A DNA stretch of 51,038 bases from Reyranella sp. (GCF_004297265.1 NZ_SCUT01000022.1:1-51038), one strand, 5' to 3'. Counted from the stretch's first letter, positions 16,554 through 25,343 are shown. Made by a program: numbers and translations. The notes: generated by a model from the sequence alone, not told the origin.

Positions 16554-17531
16554 CTAGCGCTGCCTGTTGGAATCGTCATCCGCGGCGGCGCGGCGTAGCC
16601 GGTCGTTGATCGCGAGGCCGAGGCCGGTATGCGGAACGGGCATCACGGCGATGCGGCCGATACCTGGCCGGTCGAGCGCTCGCATCATGGCGAACAGGTT
16701 GGCGGCCGCCTCGCCGAGGTTGCCGGACGGGCTGAGATTCATCGTCAGCATGGCGCCCGTGGGCACGGTATCGCCGAAGGCGAGGAGCCCCTCGTCGCGC
16801 GACACCGAAGTCGCCTCCAGCCGCACGGGACGCGACGGTGCGTAGTGACTGTGGAGCTGGCCGGGGGACTTTCGGGCGGCGTCGCCGGTCGGGATGGCAT
16901 CGCTGAGCGCGATCGGGCCGATCGCGGCTTCGATCGCCTCGCGTGTCGCGCCGCCGGGGCGCAGCAGGATGGGCATGTCACCCGAGAGATCCAGGACCGT
17001 GGATTCGACGCCGACGAGACAGGGGCCGCCGTCGAGGATCATCGGCGCCCGCGCGCCCAGTGACTGCGCGACATGCTCGGGACGGGTGGGACTCACTTCG
17101 CCGCTACGGTTGGCGGAGGGCGCGGCGATCGGCCGGCCGGTCGCCCGCATGAGGGCCTGGGCGATCGGGTGCGAGGGCGCGCGGATCGCGACCGTGTCGA
17201 GCCCGGCAGTCGCCAGCAACGCGATGGGCGACCCCTCGGACCGCGGCAGCACCAGGGTGAGCGGGCCCGGCCAGAGAGTGGAGGCGAGTTTCTCTGCCGT
17301 ATCGTTCCAGCGCACGAATGCGCGCGCGGTCGCGGCATCGGGCACGTGGCTGATCAGCGGATTGAACTGCGGGCGGTTCTTGGCCTCGAAGATCGCGGCG
17401 ACGGCGCGCTCGTTCGTGGCGTCGCCGCCCAGCCCGTAGACGGTCTCGGTCGGGAAGGCGACGAGGCCGCCTTCCCGCAGAGTCCGGGCGGCTGCGGCGA
17501 TGGACTCTACCGTCGCCTCGACCACGCTCAT
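16554..17531 (-). CDS. tsaC: L-threonylcarbamoyladenylate synthase, Sua5 type
   Basis: Makes threonylcarbamoyl-AMP from threonine, bicarbonate and ATP, the first step of the t6A37 tRNA modification. The 325 residues comprise an N-terminal YrdC domain (GGLVAFPTETVYGLGGDATN, KNRPQFNPLISHV, PSANRSGEVSPT) and a C-terminal Sua5 domain (about 215-325; GQLHSHYAPSRPV). This long form is the usual one in Alphaproteobacteria. The frame is open farther upstream, but the ATG at 17531 gives the family N-terminus and overlaps the cysQ stop (ATGA), which couples the two genes. Confidence 0.93.
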   Translation of the reverse strand: MSVVEATVESIAAAARTLREGGLVAFPTETVYGLGGDATNERAVAAIFEAKNRPQFNPLISHVPDAATARAFVRWNDTAEKLASTLWPGPLTLVLPRSEGSPIALLATAGLDTVAIRAPSHPIAQALMRATGRPIAAPSANRSGEVSPTRPEHVAQSLGARAPMILDGGPCLVGVESTVLDLSGDMPILLRPGGATREAIEAAIGPIALSDAIPTGDAARKSPGQLHSHYAPSRPVRLEATSVSRDEGLLAFGDTVPTGAMLTMNLSPSGNLGEAAANLFAMMRALDRPGIGRIAVMPVPHTGLGLAINDRLRRAAADDDSNRQR

Positions 17532-18322
17532 CGTGCCGCCAGGCTGCGGGCGATGAAATGCGGGTTGGCGAAGCGCGGCTTGCCGTAGAGCAGGGGCTTG
17601 CCGTCGACGGTGACCACCTCGCCGCCGGCGGCCTCGAGTACGCCCTGTGCCGCGCCGGTATCCCACTCCATGGTCGGTCCGAAGCGCGGATAGATGTCGG
17701 CCTTGCCTTCGGCGATCAGGCAGAACTTCAGCGACGAGCCGGCCTGCACCCGGTCGGCGACAGTCAGGTCATTGTTGCGGAACCATATGTCCAGGTCGTT
17801 GAAGGTGCCGTGACTGCGGCTCGCGCAGGCGGTCAGGCCCTCAGTCGGTGGCGTGCGAGTCCGTATCGGCTTGAAAGGGCCTTTGCCTTCGCGCTTGTCG
17901 GCACCAAGCCCTTTGGCACCCCGCCACAGAGTGTCGGTGGCCGGAGCCAGCACGATCCCGAGGGTCGGGCTGCCGTTCTCGACGAGGGCAATATTCACCG
18001 TGAATTCGCCGTTCCTCTTGATGAACTCCTTGGTTCCGTCGAGCGGGTCCACCAGCCAGAAGGGACGGCCATCGTCGAGTGTCGGAACGCGGCCCGCCGC
18101 CATCTCCTCCTCGGCGATGATCACCAGGCCCGGCGTGAGCTTGCGCAGCCCGGCCAGGATGACCGCTTCAGCGGCATGGTCGGCATCGGTGACGGGACTC
18201 TTGTCGTCCTTGTCGCGCACACCATGATCGCCCGCATAGATGCGCATGATCTCACGCGCGGCTTCCTCGGCGATGGTGGTGCAGGCGTCGCGGAGAATGT
18301 CGAGGGAGAGCGGCTGGGTCAT
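17528..18322 (-). CDS. cysQ: 3'(2'),5'-bisphosphate nucleotidase CysQ
   Basis: Removes the 3' phosphate from PAP/PAPS, by-products of sulfate assimilation, and belongs to the inositol monophosphatase superfamily (Mg2+-dependent, lithium-sensitive). The 264 residues contain DKSPVTDADHAAE, the metal-binding DPLDGTKEF near residue 95 and the C-terminal WDTGAAQGVLEAAGG motif. The ATG at 18322 has AAGGA upstream; the longer open frame to 18370 adds a non-family tail. It is the first gene of a minus-strand run with tsaC and the two FAD oxidases. Confidence 0.92.
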   Translation of the reverse strand: MTQPLSLDILRDACTTIAEEAAREIMRIYAGDHGVRDKDDKSPVTDADHAAEAVILAGLRKLTPGLVIIAEEEMAAGRVPTLDDGRPFWLVDPLDGTKEFIKRNGEFTVNIALVENGSPTLGIVLAPATDTLWRGAKGLGADKREGKGPFKPIRTRTPPTEGLTACASRSHGTFNDLDIWFRNNDLTVADRVQAGSSLKFCLIAEGKADIYPRFGPTMEWDTGAAQGVLEAAGGEVVTVDGKPLLYGKPRFANPHFIARSLAAR

Positions 18323-18406
18323 GGCTGTCCTTATAGACGGTGGCGGCTTCGCCTTCACCGCAAAGTCCACCCGCGAGCATGCGGCTTGATATCGACAGGT
18401 TGATGG

Positions 18407-19279
18407 CTATCCGGCCAGGACGCGGCCCGCGACGGCGTCGAGCTTGGCTACCATCTCCGCCGAGCGGACCGTCGGCGAGGTGATGAGCGCGTGTTCGAGT
18501 GCACGGTCGCAGCCGGACGGGCAGGGCGTGGGGCGGTCGGCCTTGAGGCGCGGCGCGATCATGGCGACCAGCGCCTTGGCTTTCGCGGCATTGTCGAACA
18601 GTACGCGGACGATGTCGGCGACCTGTACATGGTCATGGTCGGGATGCCAGCAGTCGAAGTCGGTGACCATGGCGACGGTGACGTAGCAAATCTCCGCCTC
18701 GCGGGCGAGCTTGGCCTCCGGCATGTTGGTCATGCCGATCACGTCGCAGCCCCAGCTCCGGTAGAGGTTCGATTCGGCGAGGCTGGAGAATTGCGGCCCT
18801 TCCATCGCGAGGTAGGTGCCGCCCTTGCGGATCGGGAAGCCGGCTTGCTGCGCGCAGTCGTAAGCAACTTCGGCCAGCCGGTTGCAGGTCGGCTGCGCCA
18901 TCGAGACGTGCGCCACCAGACCCTCGCCGAAGAAGCTCTTCTCGCGGGCGAAGGTACGGTCGATGAACTGGTCGACGACGACGAAATGGCCCGGCGGCAG
19001 GTCCTCGCGCAGTGAGCCGCAGGCCGAGAGCGACAGGATGTCGGTGACGCCGACCCGTTTCAGGGCGTCGATGTTGGCGCGGTAGTTGATCGAGCTCGGG
19101 GAGTGGGCATGGCCGCGGCCATGGCGGGGCACGAAGACGACCTCAAGCCCGTCCAGCACGCCGAACAGGAACTCGTCCGACGTCTCACCGAACGGCGAGG
19201 CGATCCGGCGCCATTCCGGGTTCCTGAGACCGGCCATGTCGTAGACGCCGCTGCCGCCGAGAATTCCCAACACTGTCAT
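18407..19279 (-). CDS. mtnP: S-methyl-5'-thioadenosine phosphorylase
   Basis: Phosphorolyses methylthioadenosine, a by-product of polyamine and homoserine lactone synthesis, to adenine and methylthioribose-1-phosphate. The 290 residues match the purine nucleoside phosphorylase family MTAP branch: ILGGSGVYDM at the N-terminus, phosphate-binding RHGRGHAHSPSSINYRAN, SACGSLRED, YLAMEGPQFSS and the purine-site IGMTNMPEAKLAREAEICY and VTDFDCW. AGGAG lies ahead of the ATG. No other methionine-salvage genes are adjacent. It is divergent from the SDR gene, with 57 bp between starts. Confidence 0.93.
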   Translation of the reverse strand: MTVLGILGGSGVYDMAGLRNPEWRRIASPFGETSDEFLFGVLDGLEVVFVPRHGRGHAHSPSSINYRANIDALKRVGVTDILSLSACGSLREDLPPGHFVVVDQFIDRTFAREKSFFGEGLVAHVSMAQPTCNRLAEVAYDCAQQAGFPIRKGGTYLAMEGPQFSSLAESNLYRSWGCDVIGMTNMPEAKLAREAEICYVTVAMVTDFDCWHPDHDHVQVADIVRVLFDNAAKAKALVAMIAPRLKADRPTPCPSGCDRALEHALITSPTVRSAEMVAKLDAVAGRVLAG

Positions 19280-19336
19280 ATGCTTCTCCTGGTTGGCGGT
19301 GGTGTATCATTCCGGACCGGCAAAGGGGAGAGAAGC

Positions 19337-20182
19337 ATGGGCAGGCTCGAAGGCAAGATCACCATCGTCACGGGAGCGACCAGCGGCATCGGGCGGCGGA
19401 CGGTCGAGCTGTTCGTCGAGGAGGGCGCCAAAGTCGTGGCCACGGGCCGACGCGAGGCGCTCGGTCGCACGCTCGAGACCGCTCTCGGCAAGGAGAACTG
19501 CCTCTTTGTGACGGCGGACGCGACGCGCGAGGACGACGTGAAGCGCATGTTCGACGCCTGCCTGTCCAAATGGGGCAGGGTCGACTGCCTGTTCAACAAT
19601 GCCGGCGGACCGGCACCCGTGGGCGGCATCGAGACGGTCCCGGTCGAGGGCTTCGACGCGGCGATGGCGACCCTGGTGCGCTCGGTGATGCTGGGCATGA
19701 AGCACGCCGCACCGCTGATGATGGCGCAAGGCTCGGGCAGCATCATCAACAATGGCAGCGTCGCGGGCCGCCGGGCGGGTTACTCGACCTCCATGATCTA
19801 CGGTGCCGCAAAGGCGGCGGTGAACCATCTGACGGTCTGCGTCGCCATGCAGCTCGGTGAGAAGAACGTGCGGGTGAACTCGATCTCCCCCGGCGGCATC
19901 GCCACGGGCATCTTCGCCAAGGCGCTGGGCCTGCCGCCGGACAAGGCCGATGCCTATGCCGAGGCGATGAAGGCCAGCATGGCGAAGAACCAGCCGATCC
20001 CCCGCGCCGGTATCGTCGACGACATCGCCAAGGCGGCCGTCTTCCTGGCGTCGGACGATTCGACCTTCATCAACGGCCACGATCTCGTGGTCGATGGCGG
20101 ACTGGTCAGTGGCCGCCTGTGGACGCCGCACCAGGAAGGCGTGAAGGCGATGCGTCAGGCCTTCGGCGTCGACGAGATCTGA
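19337..20182 (+). CDS. SDR-family oxidoreductase
   Basis: A 281-residue classical short-chain dehydrogenase/reductase, NAD(P)-dependent. The cofactor motif TGATSGIG lies at residues 12-19, NNAGG near 90, the catalytic Ser in INNGSVAGR and the YGAAK (YxxxK) pair, and the C-terminal FINGHDLVVDGG. The 40-residue C-terminal tail after VDGG is somewhat longer than usual. The ATG at 19337 follows GGGGAGAG; the frame is open upstream but runs across the divergent mtnP start. The following SDR gene begins one base after its stop. Substrate unknown. Confidence 0.9.
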   Translation: MGRLEGKITIVTGATSGIGRRTVELFVEEGAKVVATGRREALGRTLETALGKENCLFVTADATREDDVKRMFDACLSKWGRVDCLFNNAGGPAPVGGIETVPVEGFDAAMATLVRSVMLGMKHAAPLMMAQGSGSIINNGSVAGRRAGYSTSMIYGAAKAAVNHLTVCVAMQLGEKNVRVNSISPGGIATGIFAKALGLPPDKADAYAEAMKASMAKNQPIPRAGIVDDIAKAAVFLASDDSTFINGHDLVVDGGLVSGRLWTPHQEGVKAMRQAFGVDEI

Positions 20183-20183
20183 G

Positions 20184-20915
20184 ATGGTGTCGCTCGCCGG
20201 CAAGGTCGCATTGGTCACGGGTGGATCGCGCGGCATCGGACGCGCGGTGGCGCTGGCGCTTGCCCGTGAGGGCGCTGCCGTCGCGGTGAACTATCGTGAG
20301 CGCGCGGCTGACGCGGACGATGTCGTGGTGGTCATCAAGCAAGCCGGCGGCAAGGCGATGGCGATCGCGGCCGACGTGTCCGGCAGCGCGGCCGTGTCTG
20401 CGATGGTGGCCACGGTCGAGCGCGAGCTGGGGCCGGTGGACGTGCTGGTGAACAATGCCGGCCTCGCGATCATGAGCGGCATCGACGACCTCACAGAAGA
20501 ACAGTTCGACCAGACCATCGCGGTCAACCTGAAGTCGGCCTTCCTCTGCACCCAGGCCGTGCTGCCGGGCATGCGCGCCCGCAAATGGGGCCGCATCGTC
20601 AACATCTCCTCGGGTGCGGCGCGCGGGGCCGGCGGCATCGGCCCACACTACAACGCCTCCAAGGCCGGCATGGAGGGTCTGACACGCGGCTACGCCGCGC
20701 GGGTCGTGAAGGACGGCGTCACGGTGAACGCCGTGGCGCCCTCGCTGATCGAGACCGACATGGTCCGGGGCGGGCTCGCCTCGTCGCCGGACCGCATCCC
20801 TCTTGGCCGCTTCGGCACCTCGGAGGAATGCGCCCAGGCCGTCCTGATGGTGATCGGCAACGCCTACATGACCGGCCAGACCGTGGCCCTGAGCGGCGGC
20901 CTGTCGTTCCTCTGA
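20184..20915 (+). CDS. SDR-family oxidoreductase, FabG-like
   Basis: A 243-residue classical SDR. TGGSRGIG at residues 12-19 binds NAD(P); NNAG near 90, Ser in VNISSGAARG and YNASK form the catalytic set; and the C-terminus TGQTVALSGGLSFL is typical. It resembles 3-oxoacyl-ACP reductases and related dehydrogenases, but a housekeeping FabG role is unlikely away from the fatty-acid cluster. It is packed directly behind another SDR, so both probably act in one pathway. It converges with the 6-phosphogluconate dehydrogenase gene with a single base between stops. Confidence 0.9.
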   Translation: MVSLAGKVALVTGGSRGIGRAVALALAREGAAVAVNYRERAADADDVVVVIKQAGGKAMAIAADVSGSAAVSAMVATVERELGPVDVLVNNAGLAIMSGIDDLTEEQFDQTIAVNLKSAFLCTQAVLPGMRARKWGRIVNISSGAARGAGGIGPHYNASKAGMEGLTRGYAARVVKDGVTVNAVAPSLIETDMVRGGLASSPDRIPLGRFGTSEECAQAVLMVIGNAYMTGQTVALSGGLSFL

Positions 20916-20916
20916 T

Positions 20917-21894
20917 CTACTTCTTCGGCTCGACATGGCCGCCGAAGGCGTGGCGCATGGCCGACAGGAGCTTGTTGGCCGTGCCCTCGCGGTCACGCGA
21001 GCGGAAGCGGGCATAGAGCGCGGCTGACAGGACGTCGGCCGGCACGGCCTCCTCGATCGCGGCGTTGATGGTCCAGCGTCCCTCGCCGGAATCCTCGACG
21101 AAGCCCGAGTACCTGGAGAGAGCAGGGTCCTCGGCCAGCGCTGAGGAGGTGAGGTCGAGCAGCCAGGAACTGACGACGCTGCCACGCCGCCAGACCTCGG
21201 CGATATCGGCGAGGTCGAGGTCGTAGCGCCGCTCAGCAGGCACGGCTTCGGACGAGACCTTGCGCAGGATCTCGAAGCCTTCGGCATAGGCCTGCATCAG
21301 CCCGTACTCGATGCCGTTGTGCACCATCTTGACGAAGTGCCCGGATCCGCTCGGGCCGCAATGGAGATAGCCGCGCTCGACACGGGTGTCGCGTGCCTCG
21401 CGGCGCGGCGTCTTCGGGATGGTGCCTTCGCCCGGACTTAGCGCGGCGAATATCGGGTCGAGCCGCTCCACGGCCTCCCTGTCGCCGCCGATCATCAGGC
21501 AGTAGCCGCGCTCCAGGCCCCAGACGCCGCCGCTGGTGCCGCAGTCGAGGTAATGGATGCCCTTGGCCTTCATTTCGCGGGCGCGTCGCACGTCATCCTG
21601 GAAGAAGGCATTGCCACCGTCGATGATCGTGTCCCCGGGCTCCAGCAGGCGGCCGAGCTCGGCCACGGTCTGCTCCGTGATCTCACCAGCTGGCAGCATG
21701 ACCCAGACGTTGCGCGGCGGGCTGAGCTTGGCGACCAGATCGGCGAGATCGGCGCCGCCAGTGATGCTCTGCCCGACGAGGTCCGCGACCGCTTCGGGAT
21801 TCTGGTCGAAGACGACGCAGGCGTGGCCCTGTCGCACCAGCCGGCGCACGAGGTTGGCGCCCATCCGTCCCAGGCCGATCATGCCGAGCTGCAT
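20917..21894 (-). CDS. gnd: 6-phosphogluconate dehydrogenase, short (YqeC/Gnd2) type
   Basis: Oxidative decarboxylation of 6-phosphogluconate to ribulose-5-phosphate. At 325 residues it belongs to the short class (long enzymes have about 470), often NAD-dependent. The dinucleotide fold [12 protein letters not shown] is at the N-terminus, then the substrate loop [19 protein letters not shown] and the catalytic [19 protein letters not shown] segment with Lys, His, Asn and Glu. The ATG at 21894 follows GGGAGAG. The frame remains open upstream into gntK antisense, which is not coding. It is divergent from gluconokinase. Confidence 0.92.
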   Translation of the reverse strand: MQLGMIGLGRMGANLVRRLVRQGHACVVFDQNPEAVADLVGQSITGGADLADLVAKLSPPRNVWVMLPAGEITEQTVAELGRLLEPGDTIIDGGNAFFQDDVRRAREMKAKGIHYLDCGTSGGVWGLERGYCLMIGGDREAVERLDPIFAALSPGEGTIPKTPRREARDTRVERGYLHCGPSGSGHFVKMVHNGIEYGLMQAYAEGFEILRKVSSEAVPAERRYDLDLADIAEVWRRGSVVSSWLLDLTSSALAEDPALSRYSGFVEDSGEGRWTINAAIEEAVPADVLSAALYARFRSRDREGTANKLLSAMRHAFGGHVEPKK

Positions 21895-21945
21895 CCATCT
21901 CTCCCATTCGTTTTCCGATCCCGCTCCATGATAGACTTGACCGCA

Positions 21946-22458
21946 ATGAAGACCATCGTCGTCGTGATGGGTGTCTCGGGATCGGGCAAGACCACCGTCG
22001 CCAGCCTTCTGGCCGAACGGCTCGGTTGCGCGTTCCGGGACGGAGACGATCTCCACCCGCGCGAGAACGTCGAGAAGATGAAGAGCGGCACGCCGCTGAC
22101 CGATGCCGACCGCCTCCCATGGCTCCAGGCGATCGGCCGCCAGATCGATGCTTGGCGGGAGAGGGGGGAGGCTGGTGTCGTGACCTGCTCGGCGCTGAAG
22201 CGGATCTATCGCGACATCATCGTCGGCGGCCGGCGCGACGTCTCTCTCGTGTACCTGAAGGGAATACAGGCGCTGATCCACGGCCGCCTCCAGGCGCGGA
22301 CCTCCCATTTCATGCCGGTCGGGCTGCTCGACAGCCAGTTCGCCACCCTCCAGGAGCCGGCTGAGGACGAACGGCCGATCGTCGTCGATATCGGCCTGGA
22401 ACCCGCGAGGATCGTCGGCGAGATCGTCCGCCGGCTCGCGGAGCGGCCATCAAGGTAA
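21946..22458 (+). CDS. gntK: Gluconokinase
   Basis: Phosphorylates gluconate to 6-phosphogluconate with ATP. The 170 residues start [17 protein letters not shown] (P-loop), with the substrate-binding [20 protein letters not shown] split over residues 32-51 and [10 protein letters not shown] near 80, all diagnostic of GntK. An in-frame ATG at 21928 would add six residues (MIDLTA); neither start has a clear ribosome site. Together with the divergent gnd it forms a two-enzyme gluconate-to-ribulose-5-phosphate route; no gluconate permease is in view. Its 3' end overlaps the convergent downstream gene by nine bases. Confidence 0.92.
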   Translation: MKTIVVVMGVSGSGKTTVASLLAERLGCAFRDGDDLHPRENVEKMKSGTPLTDADRLPWLQAIGRQIDAWRERGEAGVVTCSALKRIYRDIIVGGRRDVSLVYLKGIQALIHGRLQARTSHFMPVGLLDSQFATLQEPAEDERPIVVDIGLEPARIVGEIVRRLAERPSR

Positions 22459-23715
22459 GGCGGGAAGGGCCGCCAACTCCCGGAAGAGTTCGATGATCCG
22501 GTCACGCTCCGAGCCGCCGCGGAAACCCATTGCTACGCGGAGGAACGGTTCACCGGCGCTGGGCTCCGGTTCGATCAGTTCGTACCGGTTGCCGCGGAAG
22601 CCGAATGACCCGCCGTTGGCGAGTGCCAGGCTACGGCGGGTGATCTCCTCCTCCACGTGATGGAGCAGGCGACGGTGCGCCGCTGCATCGCCGCGCCGCA
22701 GCCGTATCGCACAGAACGGAGCCACCGCTTCTCGAGAAAGCAGGGAAGGATGGCACCGCTCGTCGAACAGGTGCGATCCGCTGCCGACCACTTGGGCGAG
22801 GGCGGCGTTATTGGCAAACAACTGGGCGGTGTAGTGTTGCAGGTAGTCGCGATCGAGAAACCAGGGCGCGGACAGGGCCGCCATTTCATCGAGGGTCAGA
22901 CCGCCGCCGGTGAGGGCCCGGATCCGCTGCAGCGCGGCCGCCGTCGCCGCGAGGTTCATCTTCGCGCCGTCACGAACGAAGAGCTGCACGATGCCGACAT
23001 TGGCAAGTTCCAGCCCTGCCTGATCGAGTTTGAGGCCCGACCGGAATATGGCGGCGAAGGATCCCTCGAACCTTTCGAGCCAGGGTGCGATGTCGACCTG
23101 CAGCCCGACCATCGTGGTGTCCAGCAGCAAGGCCTGGAACGCGCGCGGCAGGCGGGTGGGGATGGAGAGGCCGAACTGGCCGTCGCAGTGGACGGGTTCG
23201 CCGATGAGCACATCGACATGCGACGGGCTCCCGTCGCTCAGCGCGAACACCTGCCGCGGCCACAGGTCGAGGAGCGCGGCCGTCTCGAAGTAGCGGCCGG
23301 CATGATGCAGCGTGAGCGGCAGGGCTGAGGCCGTGTGAGCGACATGGTGGAGCAGGCACGACAGGGCGGCTTGTCCGCTGCGGCACAGGACGCGAAGGGA
23401 TTGCCATCCGGGGGGCACCGGATAGCAGAGCGGCGCGCGGCTCTCCAGCAGACGGGCGCTGAGCTCCCGCTCGTAGCCGAAGTGGATTCTTTTCCCGTCG
23501 GGCAGTCGCGAGACCTCCCCTTCGCAAGGGCTCTTCAGCGTCGCGTCGCCCGGATGGTGCGCGCGGGCGAGCCAAGCCCGGCGCAGTTCGAAGGCCGCGT
23601 CGTCCAGATTGCCGGCAGCAATGGCCGGGACGTCGAGCAGGGCAATTCCGGCGCGTTCGGCCAGTGTGGCCAGGTCTTCGCGGTCACTCTGGATTTCCGG
23701 AGAGAGGTGGAGCAT
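22450..23715 (-). CDS. Unrecognised protein with fold-type-I PLP-enzyme features
   Basis: A 421-residue protein of no family I can name. Several segments fall in the order seen in Cys/Met-metabolism PLP enzymes: SGQAAL (113-118, like SGMAA), YFETAALLDL (142-151), LLLDTTMVG (197-204, like the VVDNTF strand), RSGLKLDQAG with candidate Schiff-base K229, and a C-terminal GGSFGFRGNRYE and LRVAMGFRGGSERDRII (like the RLSVGLE substrate arginine region). The first 75 residues are unlike that family. I infer a divergent or degenerate PLP fold; this is not established. The ATG at 23715 is preferred because the frame upstream overlaps the EcfG-type promoter of the divergent gene. Confidence 0.6.
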   Translation of the reverse strand: MLHLSPEIQSDREDLATLAERAGIALLDVPAIAAGNLDDAAFELRRAWLARAHHPGDATLKSPCEGEVSRLPDGKRIHFGYERELSARLLESRAPLCYPVPPGWQSLRVLCRSGQAALSCLLHHVAHTASALPLTLHHAGRYFETAALLDLWPRQVFALSDGSPSHVDVLIGEPVHCDGQFGLSIPTRLPRAFQALLLDTTMVGLQVDIAPWLERFEGSFAAIFRSGLKLDQAGLELANVGIVQLFVRDGAKMNLAATAAALQRIRALTGGGLTLDEMAALSAPWFLDRDYLQHYTAQLFANNAALAQVVGSGSHLFDERCHPSLLSREAVAPFCAIRLRRGDAAAHRRLLHHVEEEITRRSLALANGGSFGFRGNRYELIEPEPSAGEPFLRVAMGFRGGSERDRIIELFRELAALPALP

Positions 23716-23792
23716 GCGCGTCGAAACGAGCGTCGGGCACGGCTGTTCCGGCGACCGTCTCGGCGATGCTGCACGATCTGACTCGCGGCGGT

Positions 23793-23817
23793 GGAACTCG
23801 CACGCCACGCGGGCGTT
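23793..23817 (+). promoter_or_regulatory. EcfG-type general stress response promoter
   Basis: GGAAC at 23793-23797 and CGTT at 23814-23817 are separated by exactly 16 bp, the published consensus (GGAAC-N16/17-CGTT) for the alphaproteobacterial extracytoplasmic sigma factor EcfG, which is controlled by PhyR-NepR. The site lies 27 bp before the start of a 24-codon gene with a strong GAGGAG ribosome site. A similar GGAAC at 24989 lacks the CGTT half. Confidence 0.75.
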
Positions 23818-23843
23818 CCGCTCCTCAACTGAGGAGAATTCGC

Positions 23844-23918
23844 ATGAATGGCATCATCTACCTGGTCGGTCTCGTCGTCGTGGTCATGTTCATCCTGTCC
23901 TTCCTCGGTCTTCGGTAG
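23844..23918 (+). CDS. 24-residue single-helix membrane peptide
   Basis: ATG at 23844 with GAGGAG at 23831-23836, ending TAG at 23916-23918. The product is MNGIIYLVGLVVVV, MFILSFLGLR in two parts: one hydrophobic helix with a C-terminal arginine. Similar tiny proteins, commonly annotated as hypothetical, occur in many Alphaproteobacteria, though I can only say this from memory. It lies 26 bp behind an EcfG-type promoter and 9 bp ahead of a larger membrane protein, so the pair probably belongs to the general stress regulon. It is too short for routine gene calling. Confidence 0.75.
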   Translation: MNGIIYLVGLVVVVMFILSFLGLR

Positions 23919-23927
23919 GAAGCGATC

Positions 23928-24896
23928 ATGGCCACCGCCACCACCACAACCGTCGTTCCCGTCGAGACCGGTCCTTTCCGCTATCTCGATTGGGGTCCCG
24001 TGATCCTGGGCGCGCTGGGCGCCGCGGCGATGTCCGTGGTGTTGCTCGCCTTCGGCTCGGCGCTCGGGCTCAGTGTCGTATCGCCCTATCCCTATGCCGG
24101 CATCACGGCCAAGGGGGCGGCCGTTCTAGCCGCGGTCTACCTCGCCCTCGTCATGGTCGCGAGTTTTGCGGCGGGCGGTTACATCGCCGGCCGCATGCGC
24201 TCGCCCTGGCGTACCACCGACGAATCCGAAAGCCATTTCCGCGATGGCGCCCATGGCTTTGGCGTGTGGTCGATCGGTGTCCTGCTCGGCGCGGCGCTGG
24301 CGGCCTCCGGCGTGGGGGCGGTGGTCTCCGCCGCCGGCAAGGCTACGACCGCCATTGCGGCGGCCGGCACGGCAGGCGCCGCTTCCAATCCCGCCTTGGG
24401 CCAGCTCTCCCTGAAGCCGACCGACTATGCGATCGACCGCCTGTTGGCTCCGGCGCCCGCTGCCACGCCCGCTGCGGCGGCCGCAACGCCTCCGGCTCCG
24501 GGCAACGCTCAGCCTGCCGCCGCCACGCCGGCACTGCGTACGCGAGCGGATCTCGAGGCGCCGATGGCCCGTGCCCTGGCGGCCGGCCTGACCACGCCGC
24601 AGCTCGACGTGCGCGACCGCACCTACCTGGCACGGGTCGTGGCGGAGCAGACGGGCATGCCGCAGGCCGAAGCGGAGAAGCGGGTCGATGAGACCTATGC
24701 CGACCTGAAGGCCGCCGAGCAGAAGGCACGCGATGTGGCGGAAGCCGCACGCAAGTCTGCCATCATCGCGGCGTTCCTTGCGGCGGCGACGCTGGCGATC
24801 GGCTGCGCGGCCGCCTGCGCCGGTTCCGCTCTGGGTGCCCGTCATCGCGACGAGCGGACGGCCGTCGTCTTCCTGGGTTCTACGCGCTTCTGGTAG
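23928..24896 (+). CDS. Membrane protein, PhnA-like family of Alphaproteobacteria
   Basis: A 322-residue inner-membrane protein of unknown function; similar proteins are often labelled PhnA-like in databases. Hydrophobic segments lie near residues 22-47, 62-88 and 108-150 with many Gly/Ala small-residue packing motifs, then an Ala/Pro-rich linker (about 165-205), a soluble stretch with VRDRTYLARVVAEQTGMPQ and ADLKAAEQKARDVAEAAR (amphipathic helices), and a last helix with two cysteines (IGCAAACAG). AGGAAG overlaps the stop of the preceding peptide gene. It shares the EcfG-type promoter and ends at a clear terminator. Confidence 0.75.
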   Translation: MATATTTTVVPVETGPFRYLDWGPVILGALGAAAMSVVLLAFGSALGLSVVSPYPYAGITAKGAAVLAAVYLALVMVASFAAGGYIAGRMRSPWRTTDESESHFRDGAHGFGVWSIGVLLGAALAASGVGAVVSAAGKATTAIAAAGTAGAASNPALGQLSLKPTDYAIDRLLAPAPAATPAAAAATPPAPGNAQPAAATPALRTRADLEAPMARALAAGLTTPQLDVRDRTYLARVVAEQTGMPQAEAEKRVDETYADLKAAEQKARDVAEAARKSAIIAAFLAAATLAIGCAAACAGSALGARHRDERTAVVFLGSTRFW

Positions 24897-24923
24897 CGAG
24901 CGGGCCTCGACAGCCCGTTCCGG

Positions 24924-24956
24924 AGCCGGCGCGGTGTAACCACCGTGCCGGCTTTT
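24924..24956 (+). terminator. Rho-independent terminator
   Basis: AGCCGGCGCGGTG (24924-24936) pairs with CACCGTGCCGGCT (24941-24953) with one mismatch, a TAAC loop and a following TTTT. It ends the stress-type operon of the 24-aa peptide and the PhnA-like membrane protein. Confidence 0.85.
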
Positions 24957-25343
24957 CATTGTCGCGGTCCGCGATCGGGACTGTGTAAGGAACTTTCTCC
25001 GCAACGCCGATCCGGCGGCAGCTCTTCCATCGTGCGCTTTGCTTTCGGAAATCACTTTCATTGCCCGAGCGCGGAATTGAAGGCATTTCAGAAGGGTCGA
25101 AAGACCGCGGTTTTGATGGAGCAGCTTGCCCCGCGTCACCAAGGCTAAAGCGTCACGAAGTTGTTCGTGGGCTCCGTCACGACGGATGATTGAGCGATGA
25201 CACAGCCTCCCGCACCGAACCTCCCCCGCGCCCTCTGTCGACGCGACATGTGCCGCACGACCTGTCGGCTCTCCTGAGCCGGCATTCTTTCAAGCCATCG
25301 TCGTAACGCCATGACCGGCCCTCACGGCCGGCGGAGCGCAGCC
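24957..25343. other. Long intergenic region without a clear gene
   Basis: About 390 bp between a terminator and the small gene at 25344. Open frames here have poor codon use and no ribosome site, so I call no gene. Near the end, CCGGCC (25315-25320) and GGCCGG (25326-25331) form a hairpin directly ahead of the GGAG ribosome site at 25333-25336. This could influence translation of the following gene. The region should hold the promoter of the sulfate-binding-protein operon, but I cannot identify it. A small RNA is possible. Confidence 0.4.

Noticed and set aside
24989..24993. Second GGAAC motif as an EcfG-type promoter
   Set aside because: No CGTT occurs 16 or 17 bases downstream.
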